DNA of 64,000 bases from Litorimonas taeanensis. GTDB taxonomy: Bacteria; Pseudomonadota; Alphaproteobacteria; Caulobacterales; Maricaulaceae. The translations under genes were made by a program, and so were the position numbers. The first letter of the stretch is position 1. Each line of letters starts with the position of its first letter. Location: positions 1,018,004 to 1,082,003 of the forward strand of contig NZ_RBII01000002.1 in the NCBI RefSeq assembly GCF_003634015.1. Reading direction: 5' to 3'. Positions 32,321-42,047 of this stretch are shown one piece after another. A model generated the notes under the pieces. That model ran no database searches. It saw nothing but the letters and a program-made list of their open reading frames with translations, and was not told the DNA's origin.

Positions 32321-34000
32321 TTATATCTTTTCGGGGTAGATAGGCCGAATGTCATAGGGAATATCTGATAAATTTCCGAGTACGGTTTCAGCCGCATCGT
32401 CCAGAGTTAGATAGTCATCTAAAAAGGCTTTGGCGCCATCATAACGGCCATCGCCTTGGATGCGAACGACTTTACCTGTTAAGTCAGAAATAGCTTGTTC
32501 TAATTTAGCAAAATCAATACGGAAACGCTCTTGCTCCGGTAGCCATTCTACAGCGCCAACTTCGCGGTAATAATTATACTGGAAAGCGGCACCTTTTGCA
32601 TGGGCCGCACCGATACCAAAGCGCATAGATCGAAATTTTCCTGAAAAATAAGTGGCGAGGAAGGCTTCTTTGTCTTCTGCCGGTAATTCTCCGCGGTCCA
32701 TCATATACAGTATATTATAGGCTCCCATGACGTCGGCTTTGCCTTCTTCAAGGCCAGACGCCAGTTCTTTCAACTGTGCATTCACAGTCGTCTCAACCCC
32801 ATCAACTGTGATTGTGCCGGGCCCTAGTGAATGGGAAAGTTCATGGAAAAGCGTATTATAGCTCATATATTTTTTTGTCGTTAGCTTAGCTTGGTCTTCG
32901 ATTAACACTCTCTCCCCGATTGGGGCGAGGATACGGTCATATTTTGCGCCGAGCACGTTATTCAAAATAACTTTCTTGGCGCCTTTTGCTTCGCGCACGC
33001 GCTCATCATTGGGTAGGTTAAACGCAATTGTCTGCACGCCATTTTCATTGTCGCCGCCGCCATGAACTTGGTAAGTTACTGCAATGGGACTCTCAAACCC
33101 GCGAGCAAAATTCTTATAGCTTTCTTCAACAGGCAGGTTCTTTTCCATGTCTTTGAGATAATGCTTGTATTTTGCAAGCGCTGCAGATTCTTCTGGGTTT
33201 TTAATTGTCAAAAAGCTCTCATACGCGGTTTTATATCCGAACAAGCCATCATCATAGACTTCGTAAGGTCCGATAGCGACTTCGATATTTCCATCAAGAT
33301 CCATCCACGCCATTTCTGACTCAAAATAATCATCCGTAAGGAATGATTCTGCCCGCATGGTTAGGAAGCGTTTTAGGCTTTTATTTTCTGAAATTTCGGC
33401 AGCTTCGCGCAAAAGGGCCGCTGCTGGCTCAAGGTACTCGGCATATTCCACGTGGTAGGGAACTGCTTTTAATCCGCCATCATCAGTTCGGCGAATGACG
33501 GTATAGCCCGAAGTAAAATCAGATTTATCAGCCGGATTTGCCGCTATATGAGACTCAAATTCTTCACGGGTCATATCGGCAGGATAGAAACCGCCGCCTT
33601 TGGGGCAGGGCGTATCACCGTAAAAAAGTTTTCCATCTTCTAACCCATCACAAGGCCCAAAATGTAAATCAAACATGGCCAATTGAATGGCAGTGCCATT
33701 TTCTTTGATCTCTTGGCGTAGGGCTGGATAATTTGCGCCGCGTTGTAAGAGATAAATTTTGGATAGATATTCGCTCGCTGTAATCAGCTTGTTCACGACC
33801 GCTTTTTCAGAGGCGCTAAGAAAACCTGTATCAACGTCTATTTTGATTTCGGCAAATTTCGCATATTGCGCATCAATATTATAACCATTTTGCTCTGTTG
33901 TTGCCGTAGGTTCTACTGAAGAAACTGTCGATTGCTGCTCTGTATTGTTACAGCCAGCTAAGAGCGCGGCAGTTGATATTGATAGGAGGAATAAACGCAT
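32321..34000 (-). CDS. M49-like (dipeptidyl-peptidase III family) zinc lipoprotein
   Basis: 559 residues with lipobox LLAGC (Cys17). The zinc site reads H386-E387-L-S-H390 with E418-E-G-K-A-D downstream. Eukaryotic DPP III has HExxGH (one residue longer) and EECRAE. The shorter HExxH with E(E)xKAD matches the bacterial/plant Nudix3-associated branch of M49. Predicted to be an envelope metallopeptidase. Last gene of the long minus-strand operon, 29 bp after HIT. Catalytic mechanism is inferred. Confidence 0.82.
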   Translation of the reverse strand: MRLFLLSISTAALLAGCNNTEQQSTVSSVEPTATTEQNGYNIDAQYAKFAEIKIDVDTGFLSASEKAVVNKLITASEYLSKIYLLQRGANYPALRQEIKENGTAIQLAMFDLHFGPCDGLEDGKLFYGDTPCPKGGGFYPADMTREEFESHIAANPADKSDFTSGYTVIRRTDDGGLKAVPYHVEYAEYLEPAAALLREAAEISENKSLKRFLTMRAESFLTDDYFESEMAWMDLDGNIEVAIGPYEVYDDGLFGYKTAYESFLTIKNPEESAALAKYKHYLKDMEKNLPVEESYKNFARGFESPIAVTYQVHGGGDNENGVQTIAFNLPNDERVREAKGAKKVILNNVLGAKYDRILAPIGERVLIEDQAKLTTKKYMSYNTLFHELSHSLGPGTITVDGVETTVNAQLKELASGLEEGKADVMGAYNILYMMDRGELPAEDKEAFLATYFSGKFRSMRFGIGAAHAKGAAFQYNYYREVGAVEWLPEQERFRIDFAKLEQAISDLTGKVVRIQGDGRYDGAKAFLDDYLTLDDAAETVLGNLSDIPYDIRPIYPEKI

Positions 34001-34029
34001 AGTCAGTCCTTTTTAAAGAGATTTAAAGT

Positions 34030-34461
34030 TTAAAGCTTTTCAGCAATTTTTTGAGCCAGAGCTTTTAATTCGTCAATATCGCCCATTTTGGCTTCGCCAT
34101 GACCCGCGAAATTTTCACTGTCAAACTTTGGAATAACATGAACATGTAAATGGAATACGCTTTGTCCAGCGGGAGCGCCGTTGAACTGTGTCACCACAAT
34201 TCCATCTGGTGATAAGGCTTTGTCAACGGCCTGGGCGACGCGCTGAACCGTTCCAAATAAACGACCCACATCTTTGGGCGCTAATGCCAGTAAGTTTCGG
34301 ACTGGACGCTTAGGGATAACCAGACAATGTCCGCGCGATTGCGGAAAAGCATCCATAATAACGAGGATGTGTTCGTCCTCATATACCCGCGCTGCAGGCA
34401 TGTCATGCGCCATGATTTTGGCGAAAATGTTACTCGGATCGTATTCAGCGTGAAGCGTCAT
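34030..34461 (-). CDS. HIT-family nucleotide hydrolase/transferase
   Basis: 143 residues. Histidine triad H104-L-H106-V-H108 with the upstream VIMDAFPQSRGHCLVIPKR block. HIT proteins cleave AMP-linked dinucleotides or phosphoramidates. Start overlaps the preceding membrane-protein gene by 17 bp, so it is translationally coupled to it. Confidence 0.93.
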   Translation of the reverse strand: MTLHAEYDPSNIFAKIMAHDMPAARVYEDEHILVIMDAFPQSRGHCLVIPKRPVRNLLALAPKDVGRLFGTVQRVAQAVDKALSPDGIVVTQFNGAPAGQSVFHLHVHVIPKFDSENFAGHGEAKMGDIDELKALAQKIAEKL

Positions 34462-34960
34462 GTTGTTGTCTCAATTTTGGCAGGGCAATATATTTAGCGT
34501 GGAGTAACATAAGTGGAAAGAAAAGCCAGATGATTGCAAGGGTTTGACCTTTCATAACGCCCCAAATGATAAAGGGTATTGCGAAGAAACATAATAATTC
34601 TGGGGTCAAAAAGATAAAACCAACCATCAAAAATGCTGTGGAAATGCTACCAAAGCCAATGGAGTAAGAAAGACACGCAAACAGCACGCTACGCTTCCAC
34701 ATACCATATTTGCGTCGAATAATAGGGTCAGATTCTTGCAGAGGTTGTTCTCGAATTTGTGCAAGATAGGCTCGGGCGCCTTCAACTTCATTATTGGGTA
34801 GCTGGAGAATAATTCCACCAAAAGCGAGGATATAAAGCGCCACTAGATTCGCATGATTATAATTTTGAAAGTTTGGATGAAATCCTCCTGCTTTTAAACA
34901 TGAGTAATTAACGCTCGCTTCGGCTAAATTATTATGAGTAGAAAAGTTAACGAGGCTCAT
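34445..34960 (-). CDS. Uncharacterised membrane protein
   Basis: 171 residues with four or so hydrophobic segments (about 38-54, 92-112, 114-130, 134-155). It ends in a basic tail (LPKLRQQHDASR). Family not recognised. Overlaps both neighbours (14 bp with the DUF482 gene upstream, 17 bp with HIT downstream), which supports expression as part of the operon. No functional motif seen. Confidence 0.65.
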   Translation of the reverse strand: MSLVNFSTHNNLAEASVNYSCLKAGGFHPNFQNYNHANLVALYILAFGGIILQLPNNEVEGARAYLAQIREQPLQESDPIIRRKYGMWKRSVLFACLSYSIGFGSISTAFLMVGFIFLTPELLCFFAIPFIIWGVMKGQTLAIIWLFFPLMLLHAKYIALPKLRQQHDASR

Positions 34961-36107
34961 CTGATGTCTTTTTAAACGGAGTATGTTGATCCAGAATTTC
35001 TATTTCACGCTCTACCGCTGAGCGCTCATGTTCAAGATAGTCTTCTACGGCGTTTTGTAGGCTTTCATGGGCAAGGAAATGCGCGCTATGCGTCGCTATG
35101 GGTTCATAGCCACGCGCCAGCTTGTGTTCGCCTTGTGCACCGGCTTCGACACGCGGTAAACCGCGCTCTAAACCGGCTTCAATCGCTTGATAGTAACAGA
35201 GTTCAAAATGCAAAAAGGGTTTATGGACTAATGCCCCCCAGTTGCGGCCGTATAGCGCTTCTGATCCAATATAATTGAGGGCTGATGCAATCGGTGTCTC
35301 ACCATCAAACGCCATAACCAGACAAATATCTTGTCTCATGGTTTGTTGCATTAAATCAAAGAACTCGCGGTTTAGATATGGCCGTCCCCATTTGCGTTCT
35401 CCAGTATCGAGATAACAGGCATAAAATGCATCCCAATGCTCATCTTTCAAATCATCGCCAGAAAGTCGCTTAATTGTGATGCCATCTTGTGCGGCGGATC
35501 TTTCTTTTTTTATGTTCTTTCGTTTGCGACTTGTCAGGCTTGCGAGAAAGTCGTCAAAAGTTTCATAACCGCGATTAATAAAGTGAAATTGCCTGTCTTC
35601 GCGATGTGCGAAATTCAGATTATCCAATACGGTTCTGTCTTCACCTTCTAGAAAGGTAAGGTGCACCCCTGACATCCCCCATTGATTGCAAGCAGAGAGC
35701 ATGGCGGTGGCAAGGGCGCTTTTATACTCGGCGTTTGCCGCCATAAGACGTGGCCCAGTGGCAGGGGTAAAGGGTATAGAGGATTGAAGTTTCGGGTAAT
35801 ACTGTCCGCCAGCACGCTGCAGAGCATCCGCCCATGCATGGTCAAAGACATACTCACCTTGGCTATGGGATTTTGCATATAAGGGGGCGGCTCCGACGCT
35901 TTGCCCTTGTTGATTTTCCAACCAAATATGCCGCGGGGCCCAGCCTGTTTCTTCTACGGCGCAGCGGCTTTCCTCTAAGGCATGCAAAAAGCGCCACGAT
36001 AAAAAAGGATGAGAGCCAGCAGGAATATGGGCGTCCCATTCACTTTCGCTGACTTGCGAAATGCGCGTTAGGATTCGGGCGTTATAAGTCTCGGGTGATG
36101 GCGTCAT
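34947..36107 (-). CDS. GNAT-like acyltransferase (DUF482/FemAB-type)
   Basis: 386 residues. Opens with WDAHIPAGSHPFLSWRFLHALEES, then GAAPLYAKSHSQGEYVFDHAWADAL, RKRKNIKKERSAA (basic loop) and a late HFELCYYQAIEAGLERGLPRVEAGAQGEHKLARGYEP block, the hallmark of the DUF482 family. Possibly transfers an aminoacyl or acyl group; substrate unknown. Starts 17 bp after the Nudix stop. Confidence 0.87.
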   Translation of the reverse strand: MTPSPETYNARILTRISQVSESEWDAHIPAGSHPFLSWRFLHALEESRCAVEETGWAPRHIWLENQQGQSVGAAPLYAKSHSQGEYVFDHAWADALQRAGGQYYPKLQSSIPFTPATGPRLMAANAEYKSALATAMLSACNQWGMSGVHLTFLEGEDRTVLDNLNFAHREDRQFHFINRGYETFDDFLASLTSRKRKNIKKERSAAQDGITIKRLSGDDLKDEHWDAFYACYLDTGERKWGRPYLNREFFDLMQQTMRQDICLVMAFDGETPIASALNYIGSEALYGRNWGALVHKPFLHFELCYYQAIEAGLERGLPRVEAGAQGEHKLARGYEPIATHSAHFLAHESLQNAVEDYLEHERSAVEREIEILDQHTPFKKTSDEPR

Positions 36108-36124
36108 GGAGGGAGATAATGACG

Positions 36125-36697
36125 TTATTCTAGTTCCCCTGCAAGCTGCATAAGCCGTAATTTATATGCGGCCATGATTGTCATCACATCTGTAATTTGG
36201 CCGCTCTCAATATAGGATAGAAGGTCGCTCAGAGGTATTCTTATGGAAGTAATATCTTCGGTTGGCTCTAGCGCACTAGCGCCGCGGGTAAGGCCTGTTG
36301 CAAGATATATTTCACCATACTCATCTGTGATAGAATTCGAGGGGTGGAAGTCCAGCAGATGAGTCAGGGTCCTAGCAGACAATCCTGTTTCTTCTTTTAG
36401 CTCACGCCGTGCGGCCGCTAGCATATCTTCGCCTTTAGGCACGCCGCCTTCTGGAATTTCCCAGCTATATTGATTCAAGGCATAACGGGTTTGGCCCACC
36501 ATCCACACATGACCATTTTCATAGGGTACAACCCCTACAGAGCGGTTTGCCATTCTTACTACGCCGTACTGGCCTGCCGTGTTTCCCGGCGTGGTGACGG
36601 CGGAGGTTTCTACTCGAAACCAATCATTTTCAAAAACACTCTCTGTTGAGTGCGTAATCCATGGGTTCGATGGAGCGGGAGGTAGCTTTTGTGTCAT
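36125..36697 (-). CDS. Nudix hydrolase (ADP-ribose pyrophosphatase-like)
   Basis: 190 residues. Complete Nudix box GGVPKGE-x7-REL-x-EETGL with upstream SWEIPEG, the metal-binding Glu residues all present. The length and the downstream region (LLDFHPSNSITDEYGEIYLATGL) match ADP-sugar pyrophosphatases. In the operon after GH15 (45 bp gap), where clearing nucleotide-sugars would fit with trehalose metabolism, by inference. Confidence 0.88.
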   Translation of the reverse strand: MTQKLPPAPSNPWITHSTESVFENDWFRVETSAVTTPGNTAGQYGVVRMANRSVGVVPYENGHVWMVGQTRYALNQYSWEIPEGGVPKGEDMLAAARRELKEETGLSARTLTHLLDFHPSNSITDEYGEIYLATGLTRGASALEPTEDITSIRIPLSDLLSYIESGQITDVMTIMAAYKLRLMQLAGELE

Positions 36698-36742
36698 AGC
36701 GTTGATGTAGCAAAATCAAGGCCCATTAGGCTAGACCTCTGA

Positions 36743-38512
36743 TTAAACGATATCTGTCCACTTGCGGCTCATTAAGTTGGCGGAATTGATAATACCAACC
36801 ATGGAATAGGTTTGAGGGTAATTCCCCCATAACTCATTCGTTTTTGGATCTACATCTTCAGATAAAAGTCCAAGATGATTACGTTGTTCCAAAATCGTCT
36901 CAAACATTTCACGGGCTTCGTCTTTGCGGCCAATGCGGTAGAGGGCATCAATGTGCCAGAATGTGCAGGCCGTAAAGGCGGTTTGTGGACGCCCGAAATC
37001 ATCTTCGGTTTTGTATCTGTAAATATGATTGCCCTCGCGAAGGTCACGGTCCACGGCTTCGACAGTCCCGATATATCGCGGGTCAGAGGCGGGTAAGAAT
37101 CCAATCTCCGCCATTAAAAGAACAGAGGCATCCAAAGTGTCACCGCCGTAACTGGCGGTAAAGGCATTCATCTCTTCGTTAAACGCATGGCTTAAAATAT
37201 GTTTGTGAATAATTTCGGCGCGTTCAGCCCAATAGATTGTCTTTTTCTCAAGTTTTAAATAATTGGCTATTTTCGAGAGCCTGTCACACGCGGCCCAGCA
37301 CATAATAGCTGATGATGTATGGACATAAGCCAGGGTTCGAAATTCCCATATGCCGGCATCGGGTGTATCGTGCACAGCAAAGGCGCGTTCACCCACGGGT
37401 TCTAATTGTTCAAATTCAGCGACGCCAACTTGTGACAAAAGTCGTTCATCAAGAAAGGCTTGCGTGGCAGCGAGAACGATTTGACCATATACATCATGTT
37501 GAATATGTTCTGCCGCCTGATTGCCGCGGCGCACCGGGCCGTAACCGCGATAGCCTGGCAGATGCGTAGCAATGTCTTCTGTTAAATCTGTTTCAAGACC
37601 AATGCCATAGACAGGTTGAATATGCCCGCCTTTTGTTTGCGAAACAACACTGCGAAGAAATCGCATGTAATGTTCCAATGTCTCCATAGAGGCGAGGCGG
37701 TTAAGCGCCGTGACTGAAAAATAGGCATCCCTTATCCAGCAAAATCTATAGTCCCAATTCCTCTGTGACCCTTCATGCTCTGGTACGGAGGTGGTCAGCG
37801 CCGCCACAACGCCGCCTGTTTCTTCATAAACACAGAGCTTCAGTGTAATGGCAGCACGAATTACGGCGGCTTGCCAATCTGGTGGAACGGCCAGACTACG
37901 CGTCCAACGCCGCCAATAATCTATGGTGCGTTCTCGCCAATCTCGGGCCAAAAAATCAACATTTTCAGCTACGCTTTCATCCGGACCACAAATGAACGAC
38001 ACGTCACGGTCAAGAACAAAACTAGTGCGTGACAAAATATAAGAGACAGGCATGCTCGTCGTAATACGAAATCCACCATCATTTGTGTCGTAACTAATGT
38101 GATGAACTCCTCGCCGGGCTTTAATTTCGTGCTCACCCCAATTGGCTTGCGCATTGATTTCTATTTTGATGCAGGGCGACCCAGCAATGACCTTGATTTC
38201 TCTGACAAAACTGGCTGGGCGGAAATTTCGGTCCCGGCTGACAAAATAGGGTGCAAAATCGATGACATCTAAGATCGCACCATGGGCATCTGTTAATCGA
38301 GTCCGCAGAACGGCCGTATTAGGTTCATAACTCTGCTCGGTTGAGACACGGTCTTCCATCCAAATGTTGAAACTACCTTTGCCGCCGAGTAGAGCATCAA
38401 AAATGGGCTCGCCGTCGATTTTGGGCAGACATAACCAATTGATACGGGCATCTGTATCAATCAAAGCCGCGACTGTGCTATTGCCAATTATTCCTTGGTT
38501 TAAATGACTCAT
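36743..38512 (-). CDS. Glycoside hydrolase family 15 protein (trehalase/glucoamylase-like)
   Basis: 589 residues, cytoplasmic (no signal). An N-terminal beta-domain (NSTVAALIDTDARINWLCLPKID) is followed by the (alpha/alpha)6 barrel with HEGSQRNWDYRFCWIRDAYFSVTAL (catalytic-type block), GIGLETDLTEDIATHLPGYRG and FLRSVVSQTKGGHIQPVYG. GH15 includes glucoamylases, glucodextranases and bacterial trehalases. It overlaps otsB by four bases (ATGA), so it is co-translated with trehalose synthesis, which suggests a trehalase or an accessory glucan hydrolase. Confidence 0.88.
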   Translation of the reverse strand: MSHLNQGIIGNSTVAALIDTDARINWLCLPKIDGEPIFDALLGGKGSFNIWMEDRVSTEQSYEPNTAVLRTRLTDAHGAILDVIDFAPYFVSRDRNFRPASFVREIKVIAGSPCIKIEINAQANWGEHEIKARRGVHHISYDTNDGGFRITTSMPVSYILSRTSFVLDRDVSFICGPDESVAENVDFLARDWRERTIDYWRRWTRSLAVPPDWQAAVIRAAITLKLCVYEETGGVVAALTTSVPEHEGSQRNWDYRFCWIRDAYFSVTALNRLASMETLEHYMRFLRSVVSQTKGGHIQPVYGIGLETDLTEDIATHLPGYRGYGPVRRGNQAAEHIQHDVYGQIVLAATQAFLDERLLSQVGVAEFEQLEPVGERAFAVHDTPDAGIWEFRTLAYVHTSSAIMCWAACDRLSKIANYLKLEKKTIYWAERAEIIHKHILSHAFNEEMNAFTASYGGDTLDASVLLMAEIGFLPASDPRYIGTVEAVDRDLREGNHIYRYKTEDDFGRPQTAFTACTFWHIDALYRIGRKDEAREMFETILEQRNHLGLLSEDVDPKTNELWGNYPQTYSMVGIINSANLMSRKWTDIV

Positions 38513-39249
38513 AAAAGGGTTCCTAAAAGTCCGTAGAGGTCTTGAATGGTTTCAATGTAAAAACGGGCTGCAGTTTCGCTCTGTTTCATCTCTTGATGCG
38601 CCATTTTTATGCCAAAACCTCCAAAGGTTTCAGCCGCTCGAAAGGCATCCTCATCTGTTGTGTCATCGCCAATCATGACAGGTATTCGATTTGCAAAAGC
38701 AGGATTGCGCATTTGTCTAGTTAAAGCGGCGCCTTTATTTGCATCAGCTGGTTTTATTTCGATTACATTGTGACCCAATTGCATAATATGTAGGGGGTAG
38801 GCTTTAATTTCAGCCTCGACACAGCTTGAAATCTCGGGTCCAGATTCGGGTTTCGCTCTGTGATGTATCGCCAATACAGGCCCTTTATCCTCAAACCATA
38901 TGCCGTTCAGATGTGAAAGATTGGCCTCTAGTTTGGCTTTCAACTCGGTTGGGAACTGAGTGAATGATGTTGGAGGGTCTTCGTAAGGCGCGGCGCTATA
39001 AAGCCCATGATTGCCAAGTCGCCAAAGTGAGTTTGGGACCCGTTTAGACAGGTCCCGCAAATCGCGGCCGCTAATTAATGCGAGCGCCCCCGACAAATGA
39101 TTTGCGAGATTAAGGATAAGGGCACTCTCTTGCGGCATCAATTTTACAGTGTCTGGGTCATCTTTGAAACCCGCCAATGTTCCATCAAAATCCAGAAACA
39201 ATGCCATGTTGGTAGGGAAATCAAAACTGTCTGTAATGCGCACCGCCAT
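38509..39249 (-). CDS. otsB: Trehalose-6-phosphate phosphatase
   Basis: 246 residues from the ATG at 39249, which follows the otsA stop by one base; the longer reading from 39297 would overlap otsA by 47 bp. HAD-type DFDGTLA motif (Asp20, Asp22), ALISGRDLRDL, GNHGLYSA and IPVMIGDDTTDEDAF (motif IV). Removes the phosphate of trehalose-6-phosphate. Middle gene of otsA-otsB-GH15. Confidence 0.95.
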   Translation of the reverse strand: MAVRITDSFDFPTNMALFLDFDGTLAGFKDDPDTVKLMPQESALILNLANHLSGALALISGRDLRDLSKRVPNSLWRLGNHGLYSAAPYEDPPTSFTQFPTELKAKLEANLSHLNGIWFEDKGPVLAIHHRAKPESGPEISSCVEAEIKAYPLHIMQLGHNVIEIKPADANKGAALTRQMRNPAFANRIPVMIGDDTTDEDAFRAAETFGGFGIKMAHQEMKQSETAARFYIETIQDLYGLLGTLL

Positions 39250-39250
39250 G

Positions 39251-40669
39251 CTACGTCGCAATCTTTGGGACGGATTGGGTGAAACCGCGCGGCGCAAAAA
39301 AGCGGTTGCGCCACCAATTAATATCTTGGGTGTCGACAGTTTTATGAAGGGCTTTCCATCGCGCTTGCCGTTCTTCTAATGGCATATTCAGGGCTTTGTG
39401 AAGTGTCTGAGCCACGGCCTCGGTATCATATGGGTTGACAATTAATGCCTCTTTCATTTGCTCGGCGGCGCCAGCAAATTGCGATAAAATAAGAACCCCC
39501 GGATCACTTTCATCTTGCGCAGCGATAAACTCTTTTGCGACAAGGTTCATGCCATCTTGGAGTGGTGTTACGAGGCAAACATCAGACATGGCATAGAGCC
39601 CTGCGATTTCTGCGCGCTCATAAGGGCGTGCCAAATAACGGATGGGGATCCAATCTAGATCACCATAGTCACCATTTATGCGTCCACACAGCCCATCAAG
39701 TCTTTCACGTAATTGCACATATTCATCGACAATACTCCGAGAGGGAGGCGCAATTTGCATGAATGAGGTGACGCCCCGCGTTTCAGGAAAATGATCAAAC
39801 AATTTCGAAACGGCCTCGAATCTTTGGGGGAGACCCTTTGAGTAATCCATTCTGTCCACACCGATTATTTGTTTTCGGCCACCTAAGAACCGGCGTAATT
39901 TTTTTGCAGCTTTTTTGGCAGGTTTTCCGAGAGCCGCCTTGCGGAAATTTTTTGCGTCAATGCCAATAGGGCAGTGGCGTAGGGTCACTGTACGGCCAAA
40001 TACAAGCACATCTTCTTCTCCGACTTCTTTTCCGCCGCAATCTTCAACGAGATAGCGTTTCAGATTAATAACATCCGTAGAGGTTTGCAGGCCGATGATA
40101 TCGTAATCGCAGAGCGCGCGACCCATAAGAGCGGCTTCGGGGAGCGCCCGGAAAACATCTGGCGCAGGAAAAGGAATGTGAAGGAAAAAACCGATTTCGC
40201 CCGTCCACCCGTTTTTTCGCAGCTCATGGGCTATCAAGAAAAAATGATAATCATGCACCCATATAAAATCCTCGGAATTAGCATTGTCCTCTACTGCCTT
40301 GGCGAATTGCCTGTTGGTTTCTTGATAAGGCGCGAAGTTGTGTAAATCGAAATTCACCAGATCAAGGCGATTGTGAAAAAGTGGCCAGAGAATACTATTG
40401 GCGTAATTGAGGTAAAAACCTTCATATTGCGGTTTACTCATGTCGCAGAGAGCAAAATCTACGCCGTCATCAGTCACCTTGGTCGGTGTTAGAGAGGGGA
40501 AATCTTTGACTTTCCCGCTCCATCCAACCCAAAGCCCGTTCGTTGATTTCAAGCTATCCCATAATGCGACAGCTAACCCCCCTGCGCGGGCATTGGGGTC
40601 GACGGCCGTTCGATTGGAGACAGCTATCAATCGGACTGGGTTTTGAGGCGTGTTATGAGTTTGACGCAT
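39251..40669 (-). CDS. otsA: Trehalose-6-phosphate synthase
   Basis: GT20 enzyme joining UDP-glucose (or another NDP-glucose) and glucose-6-phosphate. 472 residues from the ATG at 40669; in-frame codons upstream add 39 unrelated residues. Motifs: VSNRTAVD and GGLAVALWD (N-loop), [32 protein letters not shown], and [25 protein letters not shown] ending. Osmoprotection and stress protection is the usual role. First gene of the operon that reaches 32.3 kb. Confidence 0.96.
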   Translation of the reverse strand: MRQTHNTPQNPVRLIAVSNRTAVDPNARAGGLAVALWDSLKSTNGLWVGWSGKVKDFPSLTPTKVTDDGVDFALCDMSKPQYEGFYLNYANSILWPLFHNRLDLVNFDLHNFAPYQETNRQFAKAVEDNANSEDFIWVHDYHFFLIAHELRKNGWTGEIGFFLHIPFPAPDVFRALPEAALMGRALCDYDIIGLQTSTDVINLKRYLVEDCGGKEVGEEDVLVFGRTVTLRHCPIGIDAKNFRKAALGKPAKKAAKKLRRFLGGRKQIIGVDRMDYSKGLPQRFEAVSKLFDHFPETRGVTSFMQIAPPSRSIVDEYVQLRERLDGLCGRINGDYGDLDWIPIRYLARPYERAEIAGLYAMSDVCLVTPLQDGMNLVAKEFIAAQDESDPGVLILSQFAGAAEQMKEALIVNPYDTEAVAQTLHKALNMPLEERQARWKALHKTVDTQDINWWRNRFFAPRGFTQSVPKIAT

Positions 40670-40897
40670 ATAACAGCCATAGAGTGTTAAACGGCACAAC
40701 TCAAATGACGGCCCCGGAATTGACGCGATGGTCGCTAAGCGCACAAAAAATGGACGGTAGATTTTGAAAGTGCTTTGCCAACCCATATTCAGTCATAATT
40801 GCCTTGAAGGGGCCCGTAAGGACCGCTTGGCTTTGGTGAGATTCCTAGAAAATAATGAGTTTTATCAATATGTTATATTAAAATTTATGCGACTCTC

Positions 40898-40937
40898 TTG
40901 ATATCACTACAAAATGATATCATATTGTACTTATAAT
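40898..40937 (+). promoter_or_regulatory. Promoter and two TGATATCA operator-like repeats before the SPFH operon
   Basis: TGATATCA (itself palindromic) occurs at 40899-40906 and 40915-40922, 16 bp apart. They overlap a TTGATA -35 (40898-40903) and a CATATT -10 (40921-40926) with 17-bp spacing; a perfect TATAAT (40932-40937) is a second -10 candidate. An operator pair for the operon's own Arc-like repressor is inferred. Confidence 0.55.
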
Positions 40938-40952
40938 AAGGGAGCCCCAGCC

Positions 40953-40970
40953 ATGGGTGTAAAAATATGA
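40953..40970 (+). CDS. Putative five-codon leader peptide MGVKI
   Basis: ATG-GGT-GTA-AAA-ATA-TGA has a perfect AAGGGAG Shine-Dalgarno (40938-40944) eight bases upstream, and its TGA overlaps the ATG of the SPFH gene (ATGA). The SPFH start itself is 22 bases from that Shine-Dalgarno and has none nearer. Translational coupling or reinitiation from a leader is inferred. It is too short for composition tests. Confidence 0.45.
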   Translation: MGVKI

Positions 40971-41836
40971 GTGATATTAGAGAAAGAGAAGTTAAGTCGA
41001 TCAGCGGAATTCCATTGTTGTTGATTTTATTAGCTCTGACTGCAGTCGGCGTTTTTGTGTTTATCAATGTGGCGATGACCAAAGAAATGCGCCTTATAGT
41101 TTTAGTAGTAGCGCTGCCTATTTTACTCATCGCTTTTTCGGGGTTGTACAAAGTTGAACCCAATCAATCCGCTGTTCTGAGCTTGTTTGGAAAATATATT
41201 GGGACAGTGCGCACCCCAGGGCTGCGATTTAATAATCCCTTTTATACAAAGAAGAAAATTAGCCTGCGTGTGAGAAACTTTGAAAGCGGCAAGTTGAAAG
41301 TTAACGAGCTTGATGGATCACCCATTGAAATTGCCGCCATTGTTGTGTGGGAAGTCAACGACTCGGCAGAAGCCGTTTTTAATGTCGATAGTTATGAGAG
41401 TTTTGTACAAATCCAAAGCGAGGCGGCGATACGGTCAATGGCCACTAGCTATCCTTATGACCAACATGAGGCGGATCAAATCTCTTTGCGTTCACACCCT
41501 GTTGAAATTTCGGAACGCCTCCGTACAGAGATTCAAGACCGACTGGCCAAGGCGGGTATTCATGTCATCGAGGCTCGGATTTCACACCTAGCTTATTCAC
41601 CTGAAATTGCCGGGGCGATGTTACAAAGACAACAAGCCGGAGCGATCATTGCAGCCCGTAAGAAAATTGTCGAAGGCGCGGTTGGCATGGTCGAAGATGC
41701 GCTCGAGGCTCTTCAAGAAAAAGATATCGTCGAGCTAGACCCTGAGCGCCGCGCCGCCATGGTGTCTAACTTGCTCGTGGTTTTGTGTTCCGATAAGGCG
41801 ACTCAGCCTGTCGTGAATACGGGTTCAATCTATTAG
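40967..41836 (+). CDS. SPFH (stomatin/prohibitin/flotillin) domain membrane protein
   Basis: 289 residues. Two hydrophobic segments (about 13-33 and 37-57) and then an SPFH/band 7 domain ([91 protein letters not shown]). SPFH proteins oligomerise on membranes and organise proteases or lipid domains. No NfeD partner is nearby. First gene of a four-gene operon with a DNA-binding protein and two DUF4177 proteins; the following start is only 4 bp away. Confidence 0.9.
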   Translation: MSDIREREVKSISGIPLLLILLALTAVGVFVFINVAMTKEMRLIVLVVALPILLIAFSGLYKVEPNQSAVLSLFGKYIGTVRTPGLRFNNPFYTKKKISLRVRNFESGKLKVNELDGSPIEIAAIVVWEVNDSAEAVFNVDSYESFVQIQSEAAIRSMATSYPYDQHEADQISLRSHPVEISERLRTEIQDRLAKAGIHVIEARISHLAYSPEIAGAMLQRQQAGAIIAARKKIVEGAVGMVEDALEALQEKDIVELDPERRAAMVSNLLVVLCSDKATQPVVNTGSIY

Positions 41837-41840
41837 TGCC

Positions 41841-42047
41841 GTGGCCAAAAAGCCGACAAAAAAATCATTTCCTCTGCGTGTGAATGCAGAGGTACTCGAC
41901 GCTATGAAGCGTTGGTCTGATGATGAGCTGCGCTCATTAAATGGTCAAATCGAGTATGTGTTGCGAGAAGCCTTACGCAAGCAGGGGCGCCTAAAGTCCA
42001 AAAGTGAAACCCTACAATCAAGCGAGGCTAGTCGTGATGAAGGATGA
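41841..42047 (+). CDS. Arc-like ribbon-helix-helix DNA-binding protein
   Basis: 68 residues from a GTG start, four bases after the SPFH stop. RHH fold: strand KSFPLRVN, helix AEVLDAMKRWSDDELRSL, turn NGQ, helix IEYVLREALRKQG. It is a small dimeric repressor type, and the TGATATCA pair upstream of the operon is a plausible site. No toxin-like neighbour is seen, so a toxin-antitoxin role is not supported. Confidence 0.82.
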   Translation: MAKKPTKKSFPLRVNAEVLDAMKRWSDDELRSLNGQIEYVLREALRKQGRLKSKSETLQSSEASRDEG

